From: Pseudomonadota bacterium
GTDB lineage: Bacteria; Desulfobacterota; Binatia; Binatales; Binataceae
Reading direction: 5' to 3'
NCBI GenBank assembly: GCA_021324885.1
Contig: JAJPIF010000002.1
Span: 124,001-188,000, forward strand
DNA length: 64,000 nucleotides
This document shows, piece after piece, positions 53,088-61,995 of the stretch (positions within the stretch are counted from its first letter, which is position 1; each line of letters begins with the position of its first letter). The position numbers and the translations under genes were made by a program. The notes under the pieces are model-generated. The model worked only from the letters and a program-made list of their open reading frames with translations. It did no database searches and was not told where the DNA came from.

Positions 53088-53846
53088 TCAATTGAACTCA
53101 GGCGGTGCTGCGGCGAATTCACATCTGAGCTTTTCGTAGGCCGTCAGATCGTCAACGGTGCGGAAAAAGCCTCGATGTACGTAACCGTACAGGGGCAGTC
53201 CACGTACCAACATCGGAGCAAACAGATCCTTCATGCTGCTGAAGGGTCCCTCCGGCGGCATCCCCTGGTAGACCTGCGGGTCGCAGATGTAAAGACCGCA
53301 GAACATGTATGGCTCAACAGCGGCGGGCGGCGGACCGGGAGGGAAATCCTCCAATCCTCCGTCCCGTCCGGTCAAAAGGCGCATCCGGCGCACGCGGCGG
53401 TCGTGATCGATTTCCAGATGGCTGTACGCGCTCATGTTGGCAGGCCGAAACAGCGCGAAGGTCGCCACCGCGCCGCGGGTGCGATGCAACTCGAGCATGG
53501 ACGGCAGGTCCAGATCCATGATGGTGTCTGAATTGGCGACCACGAACGGCTGCGATCCGAAGAAATCACGCAGCCTGCACAACGGCCCACCGGTTCCGAG
53601 CAGGACCTTCTCCGGAGCATAGGTAATCCTTAAACCGAGCGAGCTGCCGTCGCCCAGGCCCGATTGGATCCGCTCGGCCAGATGGTGGACGTTGACCGCG
53701 ATTTCCGTAATCCCGGCCCGCTTCAGCATCATCAGAGGATAATGGATCAGCGGCCGGCCTCCGACCTCGAGCATCGGCTTGGGCATGGTTTCGGTCAGCG
53801 GACGCAGCCGCTCGCCTTTGCCCGCCGCCAGGACCAACGCTTTCAT
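53088..53846 (-). CDS. murU: Sugar-1-phosphate nucleotidyltransferase, MurU-like
   Basis: 252 residues. MKALVLAAGKGERLRPLTET and KPMLEVGGRPLIHYPL form the nucleotide-binding loop; GDGSSLGLRITYAPEKVLLG and TGGPLCRLRDFF match MurU, which makes UDP-MurNAc from MurNAc-1-phosphate. Its ATG overlaps the stop of an AmgK-like kinase gene, the same arrangement as in the Pseudomonas peptidoglycan-recycling pathway. A mannose-1-phosphate guanylyltransferase role is the alternative. Cytoplasmic. Confidence 0.82.
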   Translation of the reverse strand: MKALVLAAGKGERLRPLTETMPKPMLEVGGRPLIHYPLMMLKRAGITEIAVNVHHLAERIQSGLGDGSSLGLRITYAPEKVLLGTGGPLCRLRDFFGSQPFVVANSDTIMDLDLPSMLELHRTRGAVATFALFRPANMSAYSHLEIDHDRRVRRMRLLTGRDGGLEDFPPGPPPAAVEPYMFCGLYICDPQVYQGMPPEGPFSSMKDLFAPMLVRGLPLYGYVHRGFFRTVDDLTAYEKLRCEFAAAPPEFN

Positions 53847-54910
53847 ACCCGACTCATCATCTCGCGCAGTGCCGGAAAGCCACTGCCGGCTTCGAGCATC
53901 CGGCGCGCCTGCGCAATAGCGGCGGGGAGATATTGCTTATAACCCGCTTTGCCGGTCTGTTCGAGAAACACAAAGCGTCCGATCACCTTGAGCGCATGTT
54001 GCAGCACGCACCATCGGTAGCTTTGTACGAAGGCATCGCGGTCCAGCGCTGGCGCGCCCTGTTTTGCCGCCGCGCCCAGGTAATAATCGAGCAGCTCCGA
54101 TTCCAACCGCGGCGAGATGAACGCCCCCGTGTCGCGAGTGGTCAGCAGGACGGCAAGGTCCTGCGCCGCAGGCGCCATCAGCGCGTCCTGGAAATCGATA
54201 ACGCGGATTCGGACCGCACCGTCGCGCTCCTGTATGAAAAGGTTGTGGCAGTGGTAGTCGCGATGGGACAAAACTCGAGGCAATCTGCCTAAATTTGCGG
54301 CCAGTCGATCGAGTTCGGGAGCCAGCGCAGCCGAATCGGCGCCGGGCGCAATCGTGGGAATGCCGTATGCGACAAACTGTTCCATCTCCCATCGGAACAG
54401 GCGCTCGTCATAGGCCAGAGCATAGGCGATACAGTCCTGAGTCGGAGCGGAGCTGCGGCCGTAATGAATCTTGAGCAATTCATCGATTGCGAGGCGATAG
54501 AGTTCGGCGGTGCGCGCCGGATTGTCCTTCACGGCCATATAAAGCGACAGGTCGCCCAGGTCCTCCACCAGCAGCTTGCGCCGGGGCGGATCGGCCGCGT
54601 AAAGCGCGGGGACCGCGACGCCGATTCGTTCCATCAACCGCTGTACGTTCAGCAACGGCGGCTCGGGTGGAGGCTGCTTGACCAGTGCAAGGACGCGGGC
54701 ATAAAGCGGCAGGTCATCGGGTCCGAGGTCGATCGCCACAACCGTGGCCGGAGCGCACGAAGGATCGGCCTCAATTAAACCGCGCCAGAACCGGCGCATC
54801 GAAGCGTCGCCCTTGAGCGCGCGCAGCCCGACAAGACGCGCCCCCGGCCATCGATGCTCCACCGCCTGCTCGGCCCACCGCCGCATTGCATCTTGCCAGT
54901 CGTCCGCCAC
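53843..54910 (-). CDS. amgK: Anomeric sugar kinase, AmgK-like
   Basis: About 355 residues of aminoglycoside-phosphotransferase fold. LKGDASMRRFWRGLIE is the N-lobe nucleotide region, LSHRDYHCHNLFIQ (H216, D218, N223) the catalytic loop and VIDFQDALMAPAAQDLAVLL the metal-binding Asp. AmgK phosphorylates C1 of MurNAc and GlcNAc, and the product is the substrate of MurU next to it. The start is uncertain: GTG at 54910 is used here; TTG at 54955 or ATG at 54886 are also in frame. Together the pair recycles cell-wall sugar without de novo synthesis. Confidence 0.8.
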   Translation of the reverse strand: MADDWQDAMRRWAEQAVEHRWPGARLVGLRALKGDASMRRFWRGLIEADPSCAPATVVAIDLGPDDLPLYARVLALVKQPPPEPPLLNVQRLMERIGVAVPALYAADPPRRKLLVEDLGDLSLYMAVKDNPARTAELYRLAIDELLKIHYGRSSAPTQDCIAYALAYDERLFRWEMEQFVAYGIPTIAPGADSAALAPELDRLAANLGRLPRVLSHRDYHCHNLFIQERDGAVRIRVIDFQDALMAPAAQDLAVLLTTRDTGAFISPRLESELLDYYLGAAAKQGAPALDRDAFVQSYRWCVLQHALKVIGRFVFLEQTGKAGYKQYLPAAIAQARRMLEAGSGFPALREMMSRV

Positions 54911-55087
54911 AGGCGGAATCTTAGCTGTGGGCGCCCCGCTATTCCATGGCGTCAAACATACAAGCTGCGCGAGAGCATTGGAAAATCACGAGGTATACGG
55001 TATTGCCTTGGGGCGCGCGGCTTGCGAATTTATGCACTGGATCGCCTGCGTTCTTACGCAAGGAACGGCGGGAAGGGCGAAAAGCTG

Positions 55088-55453
55088 ATGGCACCTTGGG
55101 TCACAACCTGGTTTCCGATCGCGGTCACGCTGGGCTTTGCCGCTCTGGTCGTGGGCGCGATGGTCTCGATCAACAGGATTCTCGGCCCCAAACGGCCGGG
55201 TCTCATCAAGTCCGAGGCCTTCGAATGCGGCAATCCGCCCAGCGGCAGCGCGTGGGGCCGTTTTTCCGTGCGCTTTTACCAGACCGCGATTTTGTTCCTG
55301 GTGTTCGACGTGGAAATCATCTTCCTGTATCCGTGGGCGGTTGAACTGAGGCATCTGGGCGTCTTTGGCCTGGTCGAAGTACTGGTCTTCATCGCGATCC
55401 TGGTTGTTGGCTTGGTCTACGCGTGGCAGCGCGGGGCCCTGGACTGGGATTAA
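55088..55453 (+). CDS. nuoA: NADH-quinone oxidoreductase subunit A
   Basis: 121 residues with three membrane segments. SEAFECGNPPSGSAWGRFSV and RFYQTAILFLVFDVEIIFLY are the family's hallmark regions. The ATG at 55088 has GGAAGG in reach; an open extension upstream is not homologous. It forms part of the membrane arm of complex I. The order nuoA - nuoC - nuoD follows with nuoB missing. The 177 bases between the amgK start and this gene contain no recognisable promoter. Confidence 0.93.
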   Translation: MAPWVTTWFPIAVTLGFAALVVGAMVSINRILGPKRPGLIKSEAFECGNPPSGSAWGRFSVRFYQTAILFLVFDVEIIFLYPWAVELRHLGVFGLVEVLVFIAILVVGLVYAWQRGALDWD

Positions 55454-55475
55454 GCCAACCAGGAATGGAAAACAG

Positions 55476-55976
55476 ATGTTGATCGACGCACTCAAACAAC
55501 GCTTTCAATCGGAGCTCCTCAACGCTGAAAACAGCCGCGGCCAGGACGTGATAACCGTCAGCCGTGAAGCGGCTCCTGCGGTCCTGCGCGCGCTGCGCGA
55601 CGAGCCCGATTTCGAATTCAATGTTCTGATTGATTTGACCGCGGTAGACTGGCTCAGTCGCGAGCCGCGGTTCGAGGTGGTCTATCAGCTCAAGTCGCTC
55701 TCCCGCAACCATCGCTTGCGCGTCAAAGTACCCGTTCCCGGCAACGATGCCTGGATTGCGAGCGCGGTCGAGGTCTGGAATGGGGCGGATTGGCTGGAGC
55801 GGGAATGCTACGACATGTTCGGGATCGATTTCCGGGGTCATCCCGACCTGCGCCGCATCCTGATGTATGATTCCTTCGTAGGCCATCCGCTGCGCAAGGA
55901 TTATCCCGTAGACCGCCGCCAACCGATTGTCGAGGAAATCGATCCGATTGCCTCGCCGCGCCCGCCCTCGCGTTAG
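55476..55976 (+). CDS. nuoC: NADH-quinone oxidoreductase subunit C
   Basis: 166 residues. FNVLIDLTAVDWLSREPRFE, then RECYDMFGIDFRGHPDLRRI and GHPLRKDYPVDRR are classical for the 30-kDa subunit in the peripheral arm of complex I. It starts at the ATG at 55476, 22 bases after nuoA, with AGGA nearby. A longer in-frame extension overlapping nuoA is not homologous. It is a separate protein here, not fused to NuoD. Confidence 0.93.
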   Translation: MLIDALKQRFQSELLNAENSRGQDVITVSREAAPAVLRALRDEPDFEFNVLIDLTAVDWLSREPRFEVVYQLKSLSRNHRLRVKVPVPGNDAWIASAVEVWNGADWLERECYDMFGIDFRGHPDLRRILMYDSFVGHPLRKDYPVDRRQPIVEEIDPIASPRPPSR

Positions 55977-56009
55977 CCGTCAGAAATTCCAGGGAGCATT
56001 AACGACGAT

Positions 56010-57224
56010 ATGGCACTGCCTGCACGATGGGCCAAGAAGCTCGAAGCGTCCGACCCCGCCGACGAGATCATGGAGATCCAGATGGGGCCGTCGCATCCGG
56101 CTTCGCACGGCACCATCAAATTCAATCTTAAACTCGACGGCGAGCGCATCATGGACTGCGACGTCGAGATCGGCTACCTGCATCGCGCCTTCGAGAAAAT
56201 GACCGAACAGGGAACCTGGACCCAGGCCATCCCCTATACCGATCGGCTCAATTACGCCTCGCCCTGCATCAACAACGTCGCATTCGCGCTGGCGGTGGAA
56301 AAGCTGATTGGGATCGAGGTACCCGACCGGTGCAAATACGTGCGCATGATCATGAGCGAGATCTCACGCATCACCGACCATCTGACCTGCCTTGGGATGG
56401 CCAGCGGCGAGGTCGGCGCGCAGACCGTGATGTTCTACATGCTGGAGGCGCGCGAACTGCTCTATGACCTGGTCGAGGCGGCTACGGGCGCCCGGCTGAC
56501 GGTGAGCTGGTGCCGTGTGGGTGGTATCACGCGCGATTTGCCTGACGATTTTGGCGACCGCATCAAGTTCGCGTTCCATAACCTGGAAGCCGTGATGGAC
56601 GATTGTGACAAGCTGCTAACGCGCAACCGCGTCTTCATCGACCGGATGAGCGGAATCGGAATATTGCCGCGCGACAAGGCGATCTCCTATGGGCTGACGG
56701 GGCCGCTGCTGCGCGCCACCGGAGTCGCTTACGACGTACGCAAGGCCGATCCCTACCTGTTGTACGATCGGGTGGACTTCGATGTTCCAACCGGCGATCG
56801 GGGCGACAACTACGATCGCTTCAACGTACGCTTCCAGGAAATTTACCAGTCCCAGCGGATCATCGAGCAGGCGATGCGCCAGATTCCTGACGGCCCCGTT
56901 AACATCGACGATTATCGCTATATCCTGCCGCCTAAGGAACAGGTCTATAACTCGATCGAAGGCCTGATGAATCATTTCAAGATCATCATGGAAGGGATCA
57001 AGGTGCCCGCCGGCGAGATTTACAGCGCGGTGGAAGGCGCCAACGGCGAGCTGGGTTTTTACATCGTCAGCGACGGCAGTGGGCGTCCCTACCGCGTGCG
57101 GGTGCGCCCGCCGTGCTTCTTCGGGATGGCCGCGCTCAATCAGATGCTGATTGGCCACATGATCCCCGACATCATCACCACCTTCGGCATGATCAACATG
57201 ATCGGCGGTGAATGCGACCGCTGA
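56010..57224 (+). CDS. nuoD: NADH-quinone oxidoreductase subunit D
   Basis: 404 residues. EIQMGPSHPASHGTIKFNLK is the quinone-site region (the usual form is GPQHPATHG), and EIGYLHRAFEKMTEQGTW, MIMSEISRITDHLTCLG and the C-terminal GGECDR are conserved. It is the 49-kDa hydrogenase-related subunit forming the quinone pocket with NuoB. It follows nuoC by 33 bases. No further nuo gene follows; the next gene lies on the opposite strand. Confidence 0.93.
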   Translation: MALPARWAKKLEASDPADEIMEIQMGPSHPASHGTIKFNLKLDGERIMDCDVEIGYLHRAFEKMTEQGTWTQAIPYTDRLNYASPCINNVAFALAVEKLIGIEVPDRCKYVRMIMSEISRITDHLTCLGMASGEVGAQTVMFYMLEARELLYDLVEAATGARLTVSWCRVGGITRDLPDDFGDRIKFAFHNLEAVMDDCDKLLTRNRVFIDRMSGIGILPRDKAISYGLTGPLLRATGVAYDVRKADPYLLYDRVDFDVPTGDRGDNYDRFNVRFQEIYQSQRIIEQAMRQIPDGPVNIDDYRYILPPKEQVYNSIEGLMNHFKIIMEGIKVPAGEIYSAVEGANGELGFYIVSDGSGRPYRVRVRPPCFFGMAALNQMLIGHMIPDIITTFGMINMIGGECDR

Positions 57225-57255
57225 TCGCTCTGGCCGCGGGCTTTGATGCCGCGCA

Positions 57256-57957
57256 CTAGCCCACCGACTTCAGCCATTCGTCGAACCACTTGCGCGCCTG
57301 GACCTCCAGCCGCGACGCGTAAAGCGCGGTGTCGGCGCGCAACTTCGTCACTGATATCTGGGACGCCGCCAGTTCGCAGGCGTGGCCGATGAACCACTGC
57401 TCCAGGCGCGCCGCGGCCGCTTCCGGATGGAATTGGAAGCCGACCGCGTTGGCGCCCCATGAAAAGGCCTGGTTGGGGCAAATCGCCGTCGAGGCGAGCA
57501 GGGTCGCGCCAGGCGGCAGGTCGAAAGTGTCGCCGTGCCAGTGAAGTACGGCTGTGTTGTCCTGGCCCAGATGGCGCAACGCGGACTCGCTTCCCGCCGC
57601 GCTCAGCGTGATCGGCGCCCATCCGATCTCTTTGACTCCCGATGGATAGACCCGCGCGCCGAGCACACGGGCCATCAGCTGCGCGCCCAGGCAGATTCCC
57701 ACCGTGGGTCGATTCGCCCTCAGGCGGCCTTCCAACAACCTGAGTTCGTCCTTCAGCGCCGGATAAATGTCGTCTTCGTACGCGCCAATCGGCCCGCCCA
57801 GCACGAACAGCAAATCCGTCGTCGCTGGATCAATCGCCCCGATATCGTCAACCCCGCAGTCCAGATATCGGATAGCGTGTCCGGTTTGTGTCAGAACCGG
57901 TTCGAGGCTGCCGAGATCCTCGAAATGCACATGGCGGATCGCAACTGCGGTCTTCAT
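57256..57957 (-). CDS. Class I glutamine amidotransferase
   Basis: 233 residues from the ATG at 57957. TVGICLGAQLMARVLGARVY carries the nucleophile Cys, and GFQFHPEAAA the His-x-Glu of the triad; LLFVLGGPIGAYEDDIYPAL is the oxyanion strand. Related proteins are annotated as GMP-synthase-like glutamine amidotransferases and may release ammonia for an unknown partner or hydrolyse gamma-glutamyl compounds. Convergent with nuoD across 31 bases and divergent from the CoA-transferase gene. An in-frame extension to 58077 adds no family sequence. Confidence 0.83.
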   Translation of the reverse strand: MKTAVAIRHVHFEDLGSLEPVLTQTGHAIRYLDCGVDDIGAIDPATTDLLFVLGGPIGAYEDDIYPALKDELRLLEGRLRANRPTVGICLGAQLMARVLGARVYPSGVKEIGWAPITLSAAGSESALRHLGQDNTAVLHWHGDTFDLPPGATLLASTAICPNQAFSWGANAVGFQFHPEAAAARLEQWFIGHACELAASQISVTKLRADTALYASRLEVQARKWFDEWLKSVG

Positions 57958-58153
57958 CAGAGAATCATCAAACGGCCGGCCGGTACGGTTTGGCTCGCCA
58001 TCTGAATTATCTTTTTTAAAGCGCGGCTGCGGTGGCGCGCAAGCGCTCAAGGCAGGTCTGACTCGGCTGCGGCTCATGACTCGTTTTGATCCTTTGACAA
58101 ATCGCTCAGGCGGCGTAGATCATCTCGAACCGTGCTCATCGGGAGATCAAGCG

Positions 58154-60628
58154 ATGGCGCAGCAGGCGCGGATCGAGGCAAACGGCGATAACCCCAATAC
58201 CTCAGGACTACCGCTGGCCGGAGTTTCGGTGGTCGAATGCGGCCAGGGCGTATCGGCCGCTTTCGGCGGCAAGTTGATGGCGCTGCTGGGCGCTGACGTG
58301 ATCAAGGTCGAGCCGCCGGATGGCGATGGTACGCGGCGGCGCGGTCCGTTTGCCGGTGATATAGCCAACCCTGAAAAGAGCGGTCTGTTCCTTTACCTTA
58401 ATCACGGCAAGCGCGGTATTGCTTTGGATCTCGCCGATGATCGCGGACGCAAAACGCTGGATGATCTGCTGGAGCGGGCGGATATCCTAATCCACAACAT
58501 CCCAACACCGCAGCGCGATCGCTGCTCGATGCGGTCCGACATGATTGCAGCACGCCATCCGCACCTGGTGATCGCCGCAATCTCGCGCTTCGGCGATTGG
58601 GGCCCGCGCAGCCATTACAAGGCCTACGAACTCAACACCATCCATGCCAGCGGCTCGGCGATTCTCAATCCGATGTTGTGCGAAAATCCTGAACTGCCGC
58701 CGCTTAAGTACTTCGGCGCGCAAGCCGAGTTCCAGTCCGGTATTCACGCCGCGATGACCGCGCTGGCCGCGTACATCTATCGCGAGAAGTCCGGCGCCGG
58801 ACAGGCGATCGAAGTCTCCGAACAGGAATGCATGGCCACGATGCTCGACCTGAGCCTGGTCTGGTACACCTACCAGAATATGCAGACTTCGCGGCTGGGC
58901 TTCGCCGTAATCGGACCCGGCGGGGCGCATCGATGCGCTGACGGTCTGGTCCAGATTGTCTGCGTGGAGGAAACGCAGTGGCGCCGGCTCGTCGAACTCA
59001 TGGGCAATCCGCAATGGGCCGGCGAGGAGATTTTTAAAGACCGCACCGCGCGCGGCAAAAATATCGACGCGCTCACGGTTCTGATCGAGGAGTGGACGCG
59101 ATCGCGCACGGTCGATGAACTGGTCGAACAGATGCAGGCGCGGCGGATTCCGGCCGCTCCGATCAACAACCCCAGCCGCATTTACGCCGATCCCCATCTG
59201 AAAGCGCGCGAGTTCTTCGTGCCCTTGCCGTGCCGTGAGGCAGGCGAGCCGACAATCCTTGCGCCGGGCGCGCCGTTTAAGTCCACGGCGATGCGATGGT
59301 CGTTTGGTGGTGCGGCGCCGCGGCTGGCCGAGCACACGGCGGAAATCATGCGCGAGTTGGCGGCGCGCCCGGTTCGGAGCAATCCGCGGCCGCCGACTGA
59401 TCGCCAGGCGCGGCAATTCGGGCCGCTGCACGGCATCAGGGTGCTCGATTTCTGCTGGGTGTGGGCGGGACCGTTCTGCACCTCGCAACTCGCCCGCCTT
59501 GGGGCGGAAGTGATTCGGGTCGAAAGCGCGCGCCATCCCTGCGTCGGCCGCCTGTTCGTTCCGCAGGCCGACGGCCAGGCGGGACTCAACCGCGGCGGCA
59601 GTTTCAACGAGAAGAATCACAACAAGCTGAGCGTCCAGATCGATCTGGAGAAGCCTGAGGGCGTCGCGCTGGTGCATGAACTGGCGCGCCATTGCGATAT
59701 CGCCGCGGAGAATTTTGCGGCGGGGGTCATCGATCGGCTTGGCGTTGGATACCATAGCCTGCGCGCCGTAAAACCCGACCTGATCATGATTTCGCTGGCC
59801 GGCTACGGCCAGAGCGGACCATTTCGCAATTATGTCAGCTACGGCCCGATTATGGCGGCCCATTGCGGATTGCAGACGCTGACCACCTATCCCGGCGACG
59901 GTCCGCGCAATCCGGGAATCAGCTACGGAGATCCGGTGGTGGGAATTTTCGGCGCATGGCTGCTCAATGCCGCCCTGATCCATCGGGCCCGCACCGGCCA
60001 GGGACAATATATAGACTTATCCAATCTGGAAGCGCTGGAAATGCTGATGCCCGAGGCGCTGCTGGAATTCGCGATCAACGGGCGCGACCCGCAACCGATG
60101 GGCAATCACGACCCGCTGATGGCGCCGCACAACTGCTATAAGACGTTGGGCGATCCGGAGCATTGGGTCACTATCGCGGTCGGCAGCGAGCGGGAATGGT
60201 GCGCGCTGTGCGATGCGATCGGCCAGCCGTCTTTAGCCAATGATTCACGCTTCGCCACCGCCGCGGCGCGCAAGCGTAACGAGGATGAACTGGATCGAAT
60301 AATCAGCGCCTGGACCTCCAACCGCGACCGCTGGCAAATCACCGAGCTGCTGCAACGCGCGGGCGTCGCCGCGATACCGACCTTTACCAATATCGACATC
60401 GTGAACGATCCGCACCTGCGCGAGCGCGGCTTCCTGGTCGATCTCGACCATCCCGAAGTCGGCGTCCGCACCTACGCCGGCGTGCCCTGGACGATGTCGC
60501 TGACACCGTGCAAGTTGCGCCGCGTCTCGCCCTGCCTGGGCCAGGACACCGACGACGTCCTGCAGCGGCTGCTTGGCTATTCGCCCCAACGGATCGCCGA
60601 GTTACGCGCAGCGGAAATTCTCGCCTGA
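58154..60628 (+). CDS. Double-domain CaiB/BaiF (class III) CoA transferase
   Basis: 824 residues made of two complete class III CoA-transferase domains in tandem: about 20-400 (VVECGQGVSAAFGGKLMALL, VIKVEPPDGDGTRRRG) and about 425-820 (VLDFCWVWAGPFCTSQLARL, GAEVIRVESARHP, NEKNHNKLSVQIDLEKPEG). Normal members are about 400 residues and form interlocked dimers, so this may be a dimer fused in one chain. Where the catalytic acid is expected after GQ-x-[ID]-x-S, both halves have Glu (SEQEC and SNLEA). GGGAG eight bases upstream supports the ATG at 58154. Acceptor acid unknown. Confidence 0.85.
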   Translation: MAQQARIEANGDNPNTSGLPLAGVSVVECGQGVSAAFGGKLMALLGADVIKVEPPDGDGTRRRGPFAGDIANPEKSGLFLYLNHGKRGIALDLADDRGRKTLDDLLERADILIHNIPTPQRDRCSMRSDMIAARHPHLVIAAISRFGDWGPRSHYKAYELNTIHASGSAILNPMLCENPELPPLKYFGAQAEFQSGIHAAMTALAAYIYREKSGAGQAIEVSEQECMATMLDLSLVWYTYQNMQTSRLGFAVIGPGGAHRCADGLVQIVCVEETQWRRLVELMGNPQWAGEEIFKDRTARGKNIDALTVLIEEWTRSRTVDELVEQMQARRIPAAPINNPSRIYADPHLKAREFFVPLPCREAGEPTILAPGAPFKSTAMRWSFGGAAPRLAEHTAEIMRELAARPVRSNPRPPTDRQARQFGPLHGIRVLDFCWVWAGPFCTSQLARLGAEVIRVESARHPCVGRLFVPQADGQAGLNRGGSFNEKNHNKLSVQIDLEKPEGVALVHELARHCDIAAENFAAGVIDRLGVGYHSLRAVKPDLIMISLAGYGQSGPFRNYVSYGPIMAAHCGLQTLTTYPGDGPRNPGISYGDPVVGIFGAWLLNAALIHRARTGQGQYIDLSNLEALEMLMPEALLEFAINGRDPQPMGNHDPLMAPHNCYKTLGDPEHWVTIAVGSEREWCALCDAIGQPSLANDSRFATAAARKRNEDELDRIISAWTSNRDRWQITELLQRAGVAAIPTFTNIDIVNDPHLRERGFLVDLDHPEVGVRTYAGVPWTMSLTPCKLRRVSPCLGQDTDDVLQRLLGYSPQRIAELRAAEILA

Positions 60629-60647
60629 TGCCCCGAGATGGCGGCGC

Positions 60648-61048
60648 TCAGCCGTTGCCATGGCAGGAATCGATCGCGATTTCGTAGATAATGCGAACCT
60701 CGCCGGGCGCGCGGAACGGGTATTTGTCCTGGCCAGATAACGCCTGGCCAAAGCGTCGATGTGGGCGTCGGCGCCGTCTTTGGTGCTGCGCGTGACGTGT
60801 CCGCGGATTTGCAGGTAGCGATAGGGGTTGGCGGGGTCCATAATGGCCATCGCGACCCTGGGGTTGCGATCGAGGTTGCGCGCCTTTATGCGGCCGACGG
60901 CGGTATTGATGCGAATCAGGCCGTCTTTGTATTCGAACCAGATTGGCGTCACCTGGGGTGAGCCGTCGGGCATAATCGTGGCCAGGTTGGCGAAAGCTAC
61001 TTTCTCGACCAGCAGATCCATAAAATTGCCGGGAACTTTGGAGGCCAT
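60648..61048 (-). pseudogene. Frameshifted PPOX/F420-type flavin or F420 oxidoreductase
   Basis: The N-terminal part (FANLATIMPDGSPQVTPIWF, NPRVAMAIMDPANPYRYLQI) is the pyridoxamine-oxidase-like split-barrel family, F420-dependent type. At about 60731-60735 the frame breaks: the continuing frame gives a nonsense tail to 60602, while the other frame gives GQDKYPFRAPGEVRIIYEIA, the family's normal C-terminus, ending at 60648. Adding one G after CTG at the break restores a 133-residue protein of normal length that no longer runs into the CoA-transferase gene. A genuine recent frameshift or an assembly or sequencing error are equally possible. ATG start at 61048. Confidence 0.8.
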
Positions 61049-61238
61049 GATGAAATCCTTTAGGCTTGATTCGGGATAAAATGAACAATCTGCGCGGGCG
61101 ACGCGGGTTGTTCCTACGATTCTGGCGGGTTATCCGGCATTATTCTGGAAAGATGTAACGCCTTGCGCCACTGAATCTCTTGACCGCAACGGCCGGCTGC
61201 CGACAGTATGCTGTATTAACTGCGGCAGCAGCCCAAAA

Positions 61239-61267
61239 TTGACTGATTTTCCACCATGGTATATTAG
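61239..61267 (+). promoter_or_regulatory. Candidate sigma-70 promoter of bactofilin and ATP synthase genes
   Basis: TTGACT at 61239-61244 and TATTAG at 61262-61267 are separated by 17 bases; an overlapping TATATT at 61260-61265 with 15-base spacing is the alternative. It lies 70 bases before the bactofilin ATG. The rest of the 285-base spacer (61049-61333) shows nothing else. Confidence 0.5.
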
Positions 61268-61333
61268 CGCGGTGAGCATCGCTGTTATTCGTCGTTGATG
61301 GGGCGGCAGGTCTAACCAAGGAGCATAACCGAG

Positions 61334-61921
61334 ATGGCGCTTTTCAGCAAAGAGCCCGAAAATAACCCAAAATCCCGGGACACTATAAAGCCGGCCACGC
61401 CGGTTGCGGCTCCGGCCGCATCGCCGTCGGCATCGCAGCCCGAAGAGCGTGCCACCATCCGAGCGGCTGCGCCCGCGACGCAGGTGGTCGCACCTGCAAG
61501 CGAGGCTCGTGCCTACCTGGATAAGGCGAGTAAAATCAGCGGCAAGCTCTTTTTCGAAGGCCCGGTCAGAATCGACGGGCAGGTCGACGGCGAAATCAGC
61601 GCCAGCGACGCCGTGGTGATCGGCGAGAGCGCAGTGATTACCGCCCAGGTCAAGGCCGCCGCGGTGGTGATTGCGGGGAAAGTCAGCGGCGATATAATCG
61701 CTGGCAAGCGGGTGGAGATCCGGCCGACGGCCAGGGTTTTCGGCAATCTGACGACGCCGGTTCTGGTGGTGCATGACGGCGCGCTGTTCGAGGGGCACTG
61801 CGCGATGAACGCCGAAGTAAAGAACAGCGAAATCAAGGACGATCGCAAGGTAACCCCGATCGTGGCCAAGGAGGAGCGCGTGGTCGCGCAAGTCGCGGCC
61901 GGCGGCAACAAACTCGGCTAA
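61334..61921 (+). CDS. Bactofilin (polymer-forming cytoskeletal protein)
   Basis: 195 residues. A disordered Ala/Pro-rich N-terminus (to about 58) is followed by the beta-helix core: SKISGKLFFEGPVRIDGQVD, GEISASDAVVIGESAVITAQ, IAGKVSGDIIAGKRVEIRPT, with the alternation of Gly and hydrophobic residues typical of the bactofilin domain. It polymerises without nucleotide and organises envelope or chromosome-segregation machinery. AAGGAG lies about 12 bases before the ATG. It is directly upstream of ATP synthase genes, an order also known in some deltaproteobacteria. Confidence 0.9.
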   Translation: MALFSKEPENNPKSRDTIKPATPVAAPAASPSASQPEERATIRAAAPATQVVAPASEARAYLDKASKISGKLFFEGPVRIDGQVDGEISASDAVVIGESAVITAQVKAAAVVIAGKVSGDIIAGKRVEIRPTARVFGNLTTPVLVVHDGALFEGHCAMNAEVKNSEIKDDRKVTPIVAKEERVVAQVAAGGNKLG

Positions 61922-61995
61922 CTGAGTGCCTGTTCGCCGGTTTCCCCCGCCTCGATCGCTTTTGAATCCGTCCTGACCAACGGAGAACCTCGCAA

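Noticed and set aside
58487-60007. Long leftward open frame (506 codons) opposite the CoA transferase
   Set aside because: Antisense shadow; the plus strand carries two conserved domains.
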